From positions 1-49,919 of the IMG/VR virus record IMGVR_UViG_3300044627_001013: DNA of 49,919 nt; one strand, written 5' to 3'. Numbering within the stretch: position 1 is the stretch's first letter; each line of letters opens with the position of its first letter. Source of the stretch: a virus. Below are positions 29,403 to 37,756 of this stretch, one piece after another. The translations under genes and the position numbers were made by a program. The notes under the pieces were generated by a model that did no database searches, was not told the origin of the DNA, and was given only the letters and a program-made list of their open reading frames with translations.

Positions 29403-29405
29403 CCG

Positions 29406-29711
29406 ATGGACACGAAAAAATTGGTTGCTGACATGAAGGCTCGGTTTGAGCATAATTCAGCAAAGCATTATCTTAAAGAAAAATATTCCAGTAAATTGTG
29501 TGTAGCAGAGCAGGGCGGCTATTGGAAAGCCGATGTTAATACCATTTCTTTTTTGAATTCACTGACAAGTAAAACTGTTGTACTTTTAGATTTATATGAT
29601 ATTCCTGTAAGTGTAAATGTCAAGAAACTACGAGATAAATTACAATCTGTCTATGACACAGTTATGACAGAATGGCATAAAGAATATAAAGATTTGGAAA
29701 CCAAGAGATGA
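29406..29711 (+). CDS. Unknown 101-aa protein, first gene of the accessory operon
   Basis: 101 aa, basic and mostly helical, with AEQGGYWKADVNTISFLNSL in the middle and a C-terminal helix ending in EWHKEYKDLETKR. It has no signal peptide or membrane segment, and I do not recognise a domain. It is preceded by the hairpin-borne ribosome site at 29391-29396. Its stop overlaps the next gene's start by 4 nt (ATGA), coupling it to the glycosyltransferase-like genes. It may be a small phage regulator or adaptor. Confidence 0.6.
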   Translation: MDTKKLVADMKARFEHNSAKHYLKEKYSSKLCVAEQGGYWKADVNTISFLNSLTSKTVVLLDLYDIPVSVNVKKLRDKLQSVYDTVMTEWHKEYKDLETKR

Positions 29712-30508
29712 CTAGAGGTGCATTGTTATTTGCATTCAATAGTCCTAAAGTAGATTATTATGCAATGGCAGAGTATACTGCTAAGAGAATAAATCATTTC
29801 TTAGATTTGCCTGTAACCATAGTAACTGACGAACATTCAATTCCTAAAAATACAACTTATAAATTTGATAATGTTGTTATAAGTAAACCGGATAAAGATA
29901 ATAAATTTCGTGATGATATCTGGATAAACAAAGGAAGATATCAAGCATATGAATATACTCCCTATGATGAAACTATATTATTAGACGTTGATTATATGGT
30001 TAACAGTGATAGGTTGTTACAAGTTTTTGACTATGTTAAAGATTATGCTTGTCATCAAAATATAGCACAGTTGATGATACCCGAAGGACAACAGGAGCAA
30101 TTAAGTAATATTAGTTTTCCTACACTATGGGCTACTGTTTTGGGGTTTCGTAAAACAGAAAAAACAGAGCAACTTTTTGCTTGCATGAAAATGATACAAA
30201 AAAATTATAGTCATTATGCTGCCTTATTTAATTTCAGCCCTGATATATATCGCAATGACTTTTCACTTACTATCGCTCATAGATTAATAAATGGTCATCA
30301 CTTTGACAAAAGTAATATCTTACCTTGGAATCTTATGCACGTCTGGCTTAGAACTAAGCTATTTGTAGAAAAGAAAACAAAATACAATACCAAATATACA
30401 GTAATATATGATCATCATAAAAATGGAAAGGTAAAGAAAGAATATATCACTATAAAAGATATGGATTTCCACGTAATTAATAAAGATGTATTCTTGGAGT
30501 TAATGTAA
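29708..30508 (+). CDS. Glycosyltransferase-like protein (GT-A type) A
   Basis: 266 aa. The N-terminus (ALLFAFNSPKVDYYAMAEYT, then LPVTIVTDEHS) is the first beta-alpha unit of a nucleotide-sugar-binding GT-A fold. Residues 93-95 form a DxD motif (ILLDVDYMV), the usual site that binds the metal and sugar-nucleotide. It is paralogous to the next gene, with the same 'VDY...AE..AK' opening. The donor and acceptor are unknown. It overlaps the upstream gene by 4 nt and the downstream gene by 1 nt, so the three are co-translated. It probably transfers sugar to a glycan or to a virion protein. GT8-like assignment is possible but not provable here. Confidence 0.62.
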   Translation: MTRGALLFAFNSPKVDYYAMAEYTAKRINHFLDLPVTIVTDEHSIPKNTTYKFDNVVISKPDKDNKFRDDIWINKGRYQAYEYTPYDETILLDVDYMVNSDRLLQVFDYVKDYACHQNIAQLMIPEGQQEQLSNISFPTLWATVLGFRKTEKTEQLFACMKMIQKNYSHYAALFNFSPDIYRNDFSLTIAHRLINGHHFDKSNILPWNLMHVWLRTKLFVEKKTKYNTKYTVIYDHHKNGKVKKEYITIKDMDFHVINKDVFLELM

Positions 30509-31302
30509 TGAATAAAGGATTTGTAGTCATAGCCAACAACACTAAAGCAGTTGACTACGTTTATATAGCGGAAGCATTGGCTAAGTCCGTTAAAAGTGTA
30601 ATGCCATCTGCACACATTACTTTAATATCAGATGATGTTGACACAAGCAAATATTTTGATAAAGTCGTAGCGTTACCATATGGTGATTTAGATAAAGAAG
30701 GTGACTGGCGTTTAATCAATGATTGGCAAGTTTATGAGGCTAGTCCTTATGAATACACGATCAAATTAGAAGCCGACTTGTTTATACCCCAATCTATAGA
30801 TTATTGGTGGGATGTTTTAAAAAGCAGAGACATAGTTGTTTCTACTAAAATTAGGAATTTTAAACAAGAAATAAGTGACAATAGATATTATAGAAGATTT
30901 CTTGATACTAACAATTTACCTGATGTTTATAATGCTATAACTTACTTTAAAAAATCTGAATTAGCAGAGCAGTTTTACCTAACTATTAAAGATGTTTTCG
31001 TAAATTGGGAAAAATACAGGCTTGAACTTAAATGTCCAGCCACCGAAAAAGTATCTACAGATTGGGCATACGCTATCGCTTGTTTGATATTAGGTGAAGA
31101 TAAAACTACATTAAAGAACTTTGATAGCATGAGCATGGTGCACATGAAACAACAAATCAATAATCTAGTGACTGAAGATTGGACAGATACATTAGTTTAT
31201 GAATTAAGTAACAAACAATTACGTGTAAATACAATACCGCAAATGTATCCTTTTCACTATCATGTAAAGAAATTTGCTAAATTTATTCACGAAAAATTAT
31301 GA
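30508..31302 (+). CDS. Glycosyltransferase-like protein (GT-A type) B
   Basis: 264 aa and a paralogue of the preceding gene. The start is GFVVIANNTKAVDYVYIAEA, with ITLISDD ending the first unit. The DxD-like motif is EAD at residues 88-90 (IKLEADLFIP). The downstream region (TDWAYAIACLILGEDKT) resembles the acceptor half of GT-A enzymes. The change from DxD to ExD could alter metal use or donor choice, and the two may act in sequence or as a heterodimer. The one-base overlap (TAATG) with the preceding gene and the ATGA overlap with the next show tight coupling. Confidence 0.6.
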   Translation: MNKGFVVIANNTKAVDYVYIAEALAKSVKSVMPSAHITLISDDVDTSKYFDKVVALPYGDLDKEGDWRLINDWQVYEASPYEYTIKLEADLFIPQSIDYWWDVLKSRDIVVSTKIRNFKQEISDNRYYRRFLDTNNLPDVYNAITYFKKSELAEQFYLTIKDVFVNWEKYRLELKCPATEKVSTDWAYAIACLILGEDKTTLKNFDSMSMVHMKQQINNLVTEDWTDTLVYELSNKQLRVNTIPQMYPFHYHVKKFAKFIHEKL

Positions 31303-31670
31303 ATGATAAAGAATATGTCAAAATTGGTCCACTAGGCGACCTAATAATAAACTTTGTGTACGAACCACCACCTCCACCTGAGTTTAGATTATATTACGAC
31401 GATAATGGGAACGTATTATTTTACACGGGTGAAAAACCTGAAGGTAATTATATTGTAGTAGATAAACAAACGTTTGCTGAGGCACGTCCCGATGTCAAAG
31501 TTATAAACGGAGTAATCATACTTAATAGTAACATTACTCAAATTTACAAATTAAAACCCACTACAGAAGGCACTCTTACTTATGTTGATGACGTAAGTCT
31601 GATATTAGATAGTACAGATGTAGAAGGTACTTATTGGCAGTTTGATATGAAAGAACTAATCAGGGAATAA
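31299..31670 (+). CDS. Small Pro-rich protein of unknown function
   Basis: 123 aa. A proline stretch (YEPPPPPEF) is followed by RLYYDDNGNVLFYTGEKPEG and YIVVDKQTFAEARPDVKVI, a pattern I recall from small uncharacterised proteins of aquatic phages. It is mainly beta with no catalytic motif visible, and no signal peptide. It sits between glycosyltransferase-like genes, overlapping the first by 4 nt, and could be a carrier or adaptor for the glycan pathway. The function is unknown. Confidence 0.6.
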   Translation: MNDKEYVKIGPLGDLIINFVYEPPPPPEFRLYYDDNGNVLFYTGEKPEGNYIVVDKQTFAEARPDVKVINGVIILNSNITQIYKLKPTTEGTLTYVDDVSLILDSTDVEGTYWQFDMKELIRE

Positions 31671-31671
31671 T

Positions 31672-32616
31672 ATGAGCGAAATAATTGATGTTGTAGATTT
31701 AGATTGCATTTACTTAAGTTATGACGAACCTCAGAAAGAAGAATTTTGGCTTAAAATTCGTAACATGGTTCCTTATGCTAAACGTGTTGACGGCGTAAAG
31801 GGAAGTGATGCAGCACACAAAGCCGCTGCTGAAGCCAGCGACACAGAACGTTTTATATTAATTGACGGCGACAATATGCCTGACGAAAATTTTTTCAATC
31901 TACAGTTAGATTTTACAGATAAAGAATCTAACTTTGAGAAAGCACAGTTTCGTTGGAAAGCCATCAACGTCATCAATGGATTGCGTTATGGTAATGGCGG
32001 CATGAGTAGTTGGACAAAAGAATATGTTATGAACATGAAAACTCATGAGACAAGTAAAGGTGACCACGCTACTCAAGTTGATTTTTGTTTAGACAGTGCA
32101 GATAATCTTTACTGGGCTATGTATGATTGTTATAGCACTACATACCCTAATCAGACACCTTTTCAAGCATGGCGTGCGGGCTTCCGTGAAGGCGTAAAGA
32201 TGGTACTTGACCGTGGGGCACTACCTACAGTTGACACTTTCCGTGATCGTGTCGCTAACAGAAACTTAAATAATTTAACCATATGGCAAAATGTCGGTAC
32301 TGACGTTGAAAACGGAATATGGGCCATAGCAGGAGCAAGATTAGGAACATATAAGGCTCTGTTAACTGACTGGGATTATACAAACGTGATGTGGTTTGAT
32401 AACTATCCCACAATGTGGGAAGAATATGAGGACAAAGATCCTACAGAGTTATCAGACGAGATAGGAGAAATCTTAAAATCAAAATTGGGTTTACCTATCT
32501 GTACTTACACACCGGAACAGAGTAAACTATTTAAACGTCATTACAATGCAGACAAGTATAATCTTGGCCCATTAGTACGTGAAATGGATGTAATCAGAAA
32601 AATAGAAGGGTGGTAA
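31672..32616 (+). CDS. Glycosyltransferase-like protein with DGD motif
   Basis: 314 aa. A first unit (DVVDLDCIYLSYDEP) is followed by FILIDGDNMPDENFF, where DGD (residues 65-67) is a DxD-type metal/nucleotide-sugar site. Further on, LRYGNGGMSSWTKEYVMNM resembles acceptor-site segments seen in phage glycosyltransferase-like proteins. The C-terminal 130 residues (AWRAGFREGVKM onward) are mostly helical. It is unlike the two upstream GT-like genes in sequence, so it probably has its own donor or acceptor. The final codon overlaps the next ATG (TAATG at 32614-32618). Confidence 0.58.
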   Translation: MSEIIDVVDLDCIYLSYDEPQKEEFWLKIRNMVPYAKRVDGVKGSDAAHKAAAEASDTERFILIDGDNMPDENFFNLQLDFTDKESNFEKAQFRWKAINVINGLRYGNGGMSSWTKEYVMNMKTHETSKGDHATQVDFCLDSADNLYWAMYDCYSTTYPNQTPFQAWRAGFREGVKMVLDRGALPTVDTFRDRVANRNLNNLTIWQNVGTDVENGIWAIAGARLGTYKALLTDWDYTNVMWFDNYPTMWEEYEDKDPTELSDEIGEILKSKLGLPICTYTPEQSKLFKRHYNADKYNLGPLVREMDVIRKIEGW

Positions 32617-34016
32617 TGAGTTACGAAATACAAAGAATCAAAGATATCAAAATAAAAGTAGAGAATGAAGTTGGTCCTACTTTTTGTCTTGCTAAATGGC
32701 ATCACGTAACTATGTACCTACAATCAGGTGAGACACATAGTTGTTATCACCCACGACCACATAAGATTCCCCTTCACGAATTAGAAGGTAATCCTTCTGC
32801 ATTGCACAATACAAACGAAAAGAAACTAGAACGCAAGATGATGCTTGAGGGAAAGAAGCCTGAAGGCTGTGTCTATTGCTGGAACATTGAAGGCATGGGT
32901 CCAGATTACATCAGCGACAGACACCAGCGCAACGCTAGCATCTTTACTGAAGAAAGATATAATCAAACAGCATTTGGTCCATGGGATCAAAACATCAATC
33001 CAGAATATCTAGAGATCAATTTCGGTAACGAATGTAATTTTAAGTGCGGATATTGTCATCCAAAATACTCAACACGCTTCTATCAAGAAATCAAAGAACA
33101 TGGGCCTGTCACAAATGTAAAGAATCACCGCTGTGATATTGATTGGATGAAATTGTATCAGCGCGAAGAGGAAAATCCATATGTTGATGCATTCTGGAAA
33201 TGGTGGCCTGAACTACGCAAGACCCTCAACATCATGCGTATCACAGGTGGTGAACCAACAATGCATAGAAGCACATACATGGTTCTTGATGAGATTGACA
33301 AAGATCCCATGCCTTGGTTAGAACTCAATATCAATAGCAATCTTGGCACAAAGACTGCACTTGTTGAAAAGATGAGTAAGGCAGTTAGAAAATTAAGCGA
33401 CGAAGGCAAGATACGTTCATTTAAATTATTCTCTAGTATTGATACTTGGGGTCCAAGGGCAGAGTATAATCGCACAGGCCTAGATATAGAATTGTGGGAG
33501 AAAAATTTACATACATATTTGACTCTAACGAATAGTCCAGTAACCTTCATGGTTACATTTAATTTGTTTAGCGTAACATCATTTAAATTATTGCTAGAAA
33601 AATTATTGGAATGGAGAAATATGTATGATTGGTATGATGACCCTGTTAATCCTCAGCATCGTATCAGATTTGACACTCCCTATCTACGGGAACCATTACA
33701 GTATGACATGAACTTATTACCAAAAGATGAGTTTATGCCTTATATGCGTGATGCTCTTGAATTTATGAAAGAAAACGTTGACGACACCTCAAGTAAAAAG
33801 TTTAGTTCTATTGAATATGAGCGTTTTAAAAGAGTAGTTGATTACATGGCAGAAACAGTTTACGATGATGAAAAATTAATTGAAGGTCGCAGAGACTTTT
33901 ATAATTGGTTTAACGAATTGGATGAGCGCCGCGACACCAACATGTTAGATATTTTTCCTGAACTATTAAATTTCTATAGATTGTGCCAAGAAACAAATAG
34001 AACTAACCCTCTTTAA
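32616..34016 (+). CDS. Radical SAM enzyme with N-terminal SPASM/twitch-like Cys module (1)
   Basis: 466 aa when started at the ATG overlapping the upstream stop (TAATG); a GTG at 32610 is in frame but less likely. The radical SAM [4Fe-4S] motif is C140-x3-C144-x2-C147 (GNECNFKCGYC), and ITGGEPTMH is the SAM-binding GGEP. An N-terminal module carries C24, C43, C85 and C88 (CVYC), the spacing of an auxiliary cluster domain normally found after the radical SAM barrel. A conserved substrate-side motif SSIDTWGPRAEYNRTGLD follows. It is the most divergent of the five members of this type here. The substrate is unknown. Twitch/SPASM enzymes such as BtrN act on sugars or cyclitols, and others on peptides. 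The next gene starts in an overlapping TAATG. Confidence 0.82.
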   Translation: MSYEIQRIKDIKIKVENEVGPTFCLAKWHHVTMYLQSGETHSCYHPRPHKIPLHELEGNPSALHNTNEKKLERKMMLEGKKPEGCVYCWNIEGMGPDYISDRHQRNASIFTEERYNQTAFGPWDQNINPEYLEINFGNECNFKCGYCHPKYSTRFYQEIKEHGPVTNVKNHRCDIDWMKLYQREEENPYVDAFWKWWPELRKTLNIMRITGGEPTMHRSTYMVLDEIDKDPMPWLELNINSNLGTKTALVEKMSKAVRKLSDEGKIRSFKLFSSIDTWGPRAEYNRTGLDIELWEKNLHTYLTLTNSPVTFMVTFNLFSVTSFKLLLEKLLEWRNMYDWYDDPVNPQHRIRFDTPYLREPLQYDMNLLPKDEFMPYMRDALEFMKENVDDTSSKKFSSIEYERFKRVVDYMAETVYDDEKLIEGRRDFYNWFNELDERRDTNMLDIFPELLNFYRLCQETNRTNPL

Positions 34017-35290
34017 TGGAACTTAGCAAAGAATATTTACTAAAGAATAGTAAAACATTTTGTATGTTTCCATGGATACACTTGCATACCACGCCTGAGG
34101 GTATCGCGGCTCCCTGTTGTATAGCAGATGTGAAAAACAATGACTTAGATACTACTGCTTTTGGAAACAGTCGTAGCAGTGGACTTATGGAACTTGTCAA
34201 TAGTTCAGAAATGAATCAGTTGCGTCTTGATATGATCAACGGCATAAAATCAAAACATTGTGCAAAATGTTATATGCATGAGGATCAAATCATAGACAGC
34301 CATAGAAATTTTGCAAATAGAGAATATGGAGAATATTTTGAAAAAGCGTTCTCTTATACAGATTTAGAAACGGGAAGTTTAAAAAAATTTGAAATGGTAT
34401 ATTTTGATATACGTTTTAGTAATATTTGTAATTTTAAATGCCGTACTTGCGGGTCAGGATTTAGCAGTCAGTGGGAGCAAGAAGATTTAGCAAATAATCT
34501 TTCTTATGCAAAATCTATTCCTAAAAATGATGATAAACAATTTCTCAAAGATGTAATTGAACAAATTGATTTTATGCAAACTGCCTATTTTGCAGGCGGA
34601 GAACCGTTAATTACTGAAGAACATTATATAATGCTTGAGGAAATGATTAAACGCGGAAAGACAGATATAGTTTTAAGATACAATACAAATTTAAGTAATT
34701 TAAAGTTTAAAAATAAAGATATATTTGGTTTATGGAAACACTTTAAAAATAAAATAATTATTAATGCTAGCATAGACCATATAGGTAAAAGAGCAGAGTA
34801 TATCAGACACGGGACTGATTGGGGCTTAGTAGAAACTAACTTTTTAAATGCAAAAAGTAAACCATACATCAGTTTGCGAATGAACACAGTGTTAAGCATT
34901 TTTAATTATCTGTCGCTAACGGAATTTTATGAATACTTGATTAATCATAATATGTTTACTGGTGACGATGAAACATTTAGTTTATACCCCATGATGACTC
35001 CTACCTATCTAAGCGCACATATACTACCCAAAACATATAAACAAAAGGGTAGAGAAGGTATGACAAAAATAGTACAAATTTTAAAAGACAGTAATATTAA
35101 AGAATTTAATATAGGACACATTGCTGAAAGTTCTGCTTGGGTAGAAAGTCTAAATAGCTGGCATGTAGAATGCACTAAATTCAAGAGTGAAATTGAAAGA
35201 TTAGACAAAATACGCAATGAAAATTTCGTTGATGTATTCCCAGAATTAGCACAGTTATTAGATACCCCAGTAGATGTAGACCAAATATGA
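34016..35290 (+). CDS. Radical SAM enzyme with N-terminal SPASM/twitch-like Cys module (2)
   Basis: 424 aa. Auxiliary module: C16 (FCMFPW), C34-C35 (PCC) and C82/C85 (CAKC), the SPASM-like pattern placed before the core. The radical SAM motif is C138-x3-C142-x2-C145 (CNFKCRTC), with GGEP at residues 194-197 and the motif SIDHIGKRAEYIRHGTDWG. It closely resembles the next three genes and probably arose with them by tandem duplication. The start overlaps the upstream stop by one base, and the stop overlaps the next start by 4 nt (ATGA). It is probably a sugar- or peptide-modifying radical enzyme; the actual reaction cannot be told from the sequence. Confidence 0.85.
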   Translation: MELSKEYLLKNSKTFCMFPWIHLHTTPEGIAAPCCIADVKNNDLDTTAFGNSRSSGLMELVNSSEMNQLRLDMINGIKSKHCAKCYMHEDQIIDSHRNFANREYGEYFEKAFSYTDLETGSLKKFEMVYFDIRFSNICNFKCRTCGSGFSSQWEQEDLANNLSYAKSIPKNDDKQFLKDVIEQIDFMQTAYFAGGEPLITEEHYIMLEEMIKRGKTDIVLRYNTNLSNLKFKNKDIFGLWKHFKNKIIINASIDHIGKRAEYIRHGTDWGLVETNFLNAKSKPYISLRMNTVLSIFNYLSLTEFYEYLINHNMFTGDDETFSLYPMMTPTYLSAHILPKTYKQKGREGMTKIVQILKDSNIKEFNIGHIAESSAWVESLNSWHVECTKFKSEIERLDKIRNENFVDVFPELAQLLDTPVDVDQI

Positions 35291-36510
35291 AAAATTTAAA
35301 TAAAGAATATCTTTTAAAAGAAAGTAAATCATTTTGTATGTTTCCTTGGGTTCATCTATATACAAGTCCAAAAGGTAAAGTTTATCCATGTTGTACTACT
35401 GATGAGTCTGTCGTCCTAGGCGATACCCATAACGAAAAACTTGAACAAATTTGGAATAGTGATCAATTGAAACAGATAAGACTTGACATGCTTAACGACA
35501 AGCCTGTTAATTTATGTAGATTATGTTATAAAATGGAAGAGTCAACTCCTTGGACTTGGAGAAGATTTAGTAACGACACGTTTGAGAAATATTTTGATGA
35601 AATAGTAACACAGACAGAAGATGATGGTAGACTTGAAAACTTCAAACTAAAATTTATTGATGTAAGATTTAGTAATATATGTAATTTTGCCTGTAGGACA
35701 TGCGGTAGTGATTGCAGTTCAATGTGGGCTGCTGAAAATAAACAAAGAGGTCTGATCAATCATATAGTATTACACGCTGACGACCATAAGGGTAATTTAC
35801 TACAGGAAGTGTTGTCACAAGTTCATAATGCTGATATAATTTACTTTGCAGGTGGTGAGCCACTGATCACTGAAGAACACTATACGATACTTGAAGAGTT
35901 AGTAAGACAAAATTTAACCCATATTAAATTACGATATAATACTAATACAAGCACTATCAAGTTTAAAAGTTTTGATTTACTGGATTTGTGGAGTCGTTTC
36001 AACACCATTGAAGTACAATCAAGCATAGATCATTATGGAGAAAGGGCAGAATATATACGACATGGAACAGATTGGGCAGATGTTGAGAGAAACTTGTTGT
36101 TGTTTAGGCAACAACCTAATATTACTGTAGGTATATCTACAGTGTTAAGTGTTTTTAATTACCAAACTCTCACTGAGTTTTATAACTATATGTTAGACAA
36201 AAAATTATTGGGATACGGTGACAAAAATCTATACTTGACTCTTACAAACAACCCAAAACATATGTGTAGTAAAAATCTACCTGGCTACATCAAACATAGC
36301 GGTAATGAAAAAATTAAACGTTTTAATACATTATTGAACTATATAGAATTAAAAAATTGTTTAACTGAAGCAGCAGAATTTACTAATGCTGAAGATTATT
36401 GGCCTACCTATAAGGACAAACTAAAAATTGACATCTATAAAATAGACAAAATAAGGGGTCAAGATTTTGAAAAAACTTTTCCTGAGATAGCAAGTTTGTT
36501 AGATGCATAA
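35287..36510 (+). CDS. Radical SAM enzyme with N-terminal SPASM/twitch-like Cys module (3)
   Basis: 407 aa. C17 (FCMFPW), C35-C36 (PCC) and C77/C80 (CRLC) form the N-terminal auxiliary module, which also carries the SPASM-typical 'LEQIWNSDQLKQIRLDML'. The radical SAM motif is C132-x3-C136-x2-C139 (CNFACRTC), with GGEP at 189-192. SIDHYGERAEYIRHGTDW is nearly identical to the neighbouring paralogues. It starts inside the stop of the previous gene. A short 12-nt gap precedes the next paralogue. Confidence 0.85.
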   Translation: MKNLNKEYLLKESKSFCMFPWVHLYTSPKGKVYPCCTTDESVVLGDTHNEKLEQIWNSDQLKQIRLDMLNDKPVNLCRLCYKMEESTPWTWRRFSNDTFEKYFDEIVTQTEDDGRLENFKLKFIDVRFSNICNFACRTCGSDCSSMWAAENKQRGLINHIVLHADDHKGNLLQEVLSQVHNADIIYFAGGEPLITEEHYTILEELVRQNLTHIKLRYNTNTSTIKFKSFDLLDLWSRFNTIEVQSSIDHYGERAEYIRHGTDWADVERNLLLFRQQPNITVGISTVLSVFNYQTLTEFYNYMLDKKLLGYGDKNLYLTLTNNPKHMCSKNLPGYIKHSGNEKIKRFNTLLNYIELKNCLTEAAEFTNAEDYWPTYKDKLKIDIYKIDKIRGQDFEKTFPEIASLLDA

Positions 36511-36522
36511 GTGAGTATATAA

Positions 36523-37752
36523 ATGGATAAATCATTCTTATTGAACGAAAGTAAAGTATTTTGTATGTTTCCGTGGCTACACTTGAATGTGACGCCTAAG
36601 GGAGACATATATCCCTGTTGTAGCAATGACTACAAGTATCCATTTGCTAATACAAAAGATAGCACATTAGAGCAAGCCTTCAATAATGAAAAAATGAAAC
36701 AATTGCGTTTGGATATGCTTAACGAGAGAAAAAACTCTATTTGCAATTTTTGTTATAAGCACGAAGAAGCAGGCCCCTACAGTTTTAGAAATTATAGCAA
36801 AGACCAGTTTGCAAAACATTTTGATGAAGTTGTACCAACTACGTTAGAAGATGGCACAGTACCAGAATTTAAGATGCGTTACTTTGACATACGCTTTAGT
36901 AATATCTGTAACTTCAAATGTCGCACATGCGGAGCAGAGTTCAGTAGTCAATGGGCTGCTGAAATGCGTGAAAACTTTCAACCAGATCATCCTATCGTAA
37001 TACATGCTGATGATAATCGTGGAACATTACTTGACGAAGTTCTGAAACACATAGAACATATTGATTTGGCTTACTTTGCAGGTGGCGAACCATTGATCAC
37101 AGACGAGCATTATGTTATGCTTGAAGAAATGATACGTATGGGACGTACTGATATAACACTTAGATACAACACGAACGCAAGTAATATCAAATACAAAAAG
37201 CATGACATTTTGGATTTATGGAAACATTTTAAACGTGTTGAGTTAAGTTGCAGCATAGACCACTATGGTGAACGAGCAGAATGGCTTAGAAAAGGAACTG
37301 ATTGGGGTAAAGTAGAAAGTAATCTACTTACTTTTAGAGAACTAGATTATGTTAGTTTCCAGATTAATACAGTGTTTTCACTTTTCAATTACCATACTAT
37401 AAGCGAATTTTACAACTACTTAAAAAGTAAAAATTTGATAAGACAGCACGATTGGTATCATAGTCTATATCTCGCAGTACACCCGATACACTATTGTGCT
37501 AAGAGTTTACCTAAAATTCTTAAACAAGAGGCTTCTGAGAAGGCTAAAATTTTCGTAGACAATATTAAAGATGAGATACCCTTAATGGCAAATCTAGTTA
37601 ATGATGCGATCAAATTTGCTGATGAAGATAATACTTGGTCACAGGCTAAGCAGATGTTTATGCAACATACAGCATCAATTGACAAAATACGTGAGGAAAG
37701 TTTCTGGAAAACGTTCCCTGAATTAAATAGAATGAAGGATCTACTGGAGTAA
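36523..37752 (+). CDS. Radical SAM enzyme with N-terminal SPASM/twitch-like Cys module (4)
   Basis: 409 aa. C14 (FCMFPW), C32-C33 (PCC) and C74/C77 (CNFC) make the auxiliary module. The radical SAM motif is C129-x3-C133-x2-C136 (CNFKCRTC). FAGGEPLITDEHYVMLEEMI and SIDHYGERAEWLRKGTDWG are shared with the other paralogues. The C-terminal 100 residues are helical and diverge, and may set substrate choice. The ATG at 36523 follows a 12-nt AT-rich gap with no strong ribosome site. It is part of the same operon. Confidence 0.85.
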   Translation: MDKSFLLNESKVFCMFPWLHLNVTPKGDIYPCCSNDYKYPFANTKDSTLEQAFNNEKMKQLRLDMLNERKNSICNFCYKHEEAGPYSFRNYSKDQFAKHFDEVVPTTLEDGTVPEFKMRYFDIRFSNICNFKCRTCGAEFSSQWAAEMRENFQPDHPIVIHADDNRGTLLDEVLKHIEHIDLAYFAGGEPLITDEHYVMLEEMIRMGRTDITLRYNTNASNIKYKKHDILDLWKHFKRVELSCSIDHYGERAEWLRKGTDWGKVESNLLTFRELDYVSFQINTVFSLFNYHTISEFYNYLKSKNLIRQHDWYHSLYLAVHPIHYCAKSLPKILKQEASEKAKIFVDNIKDEIPLMANLVNDAIKFADEDNTWSQAKQMFMQHTASIDKIREESFWKTFPELNRMKDLLE

Positions 37753-37756
37753 CCTC

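Noticed and set aside
33158-33550. A 130-codon antisense frame opposite the first radical SAM gene
   Set aside because: It mirrors the codon pattern of the real gene and has no independent support.
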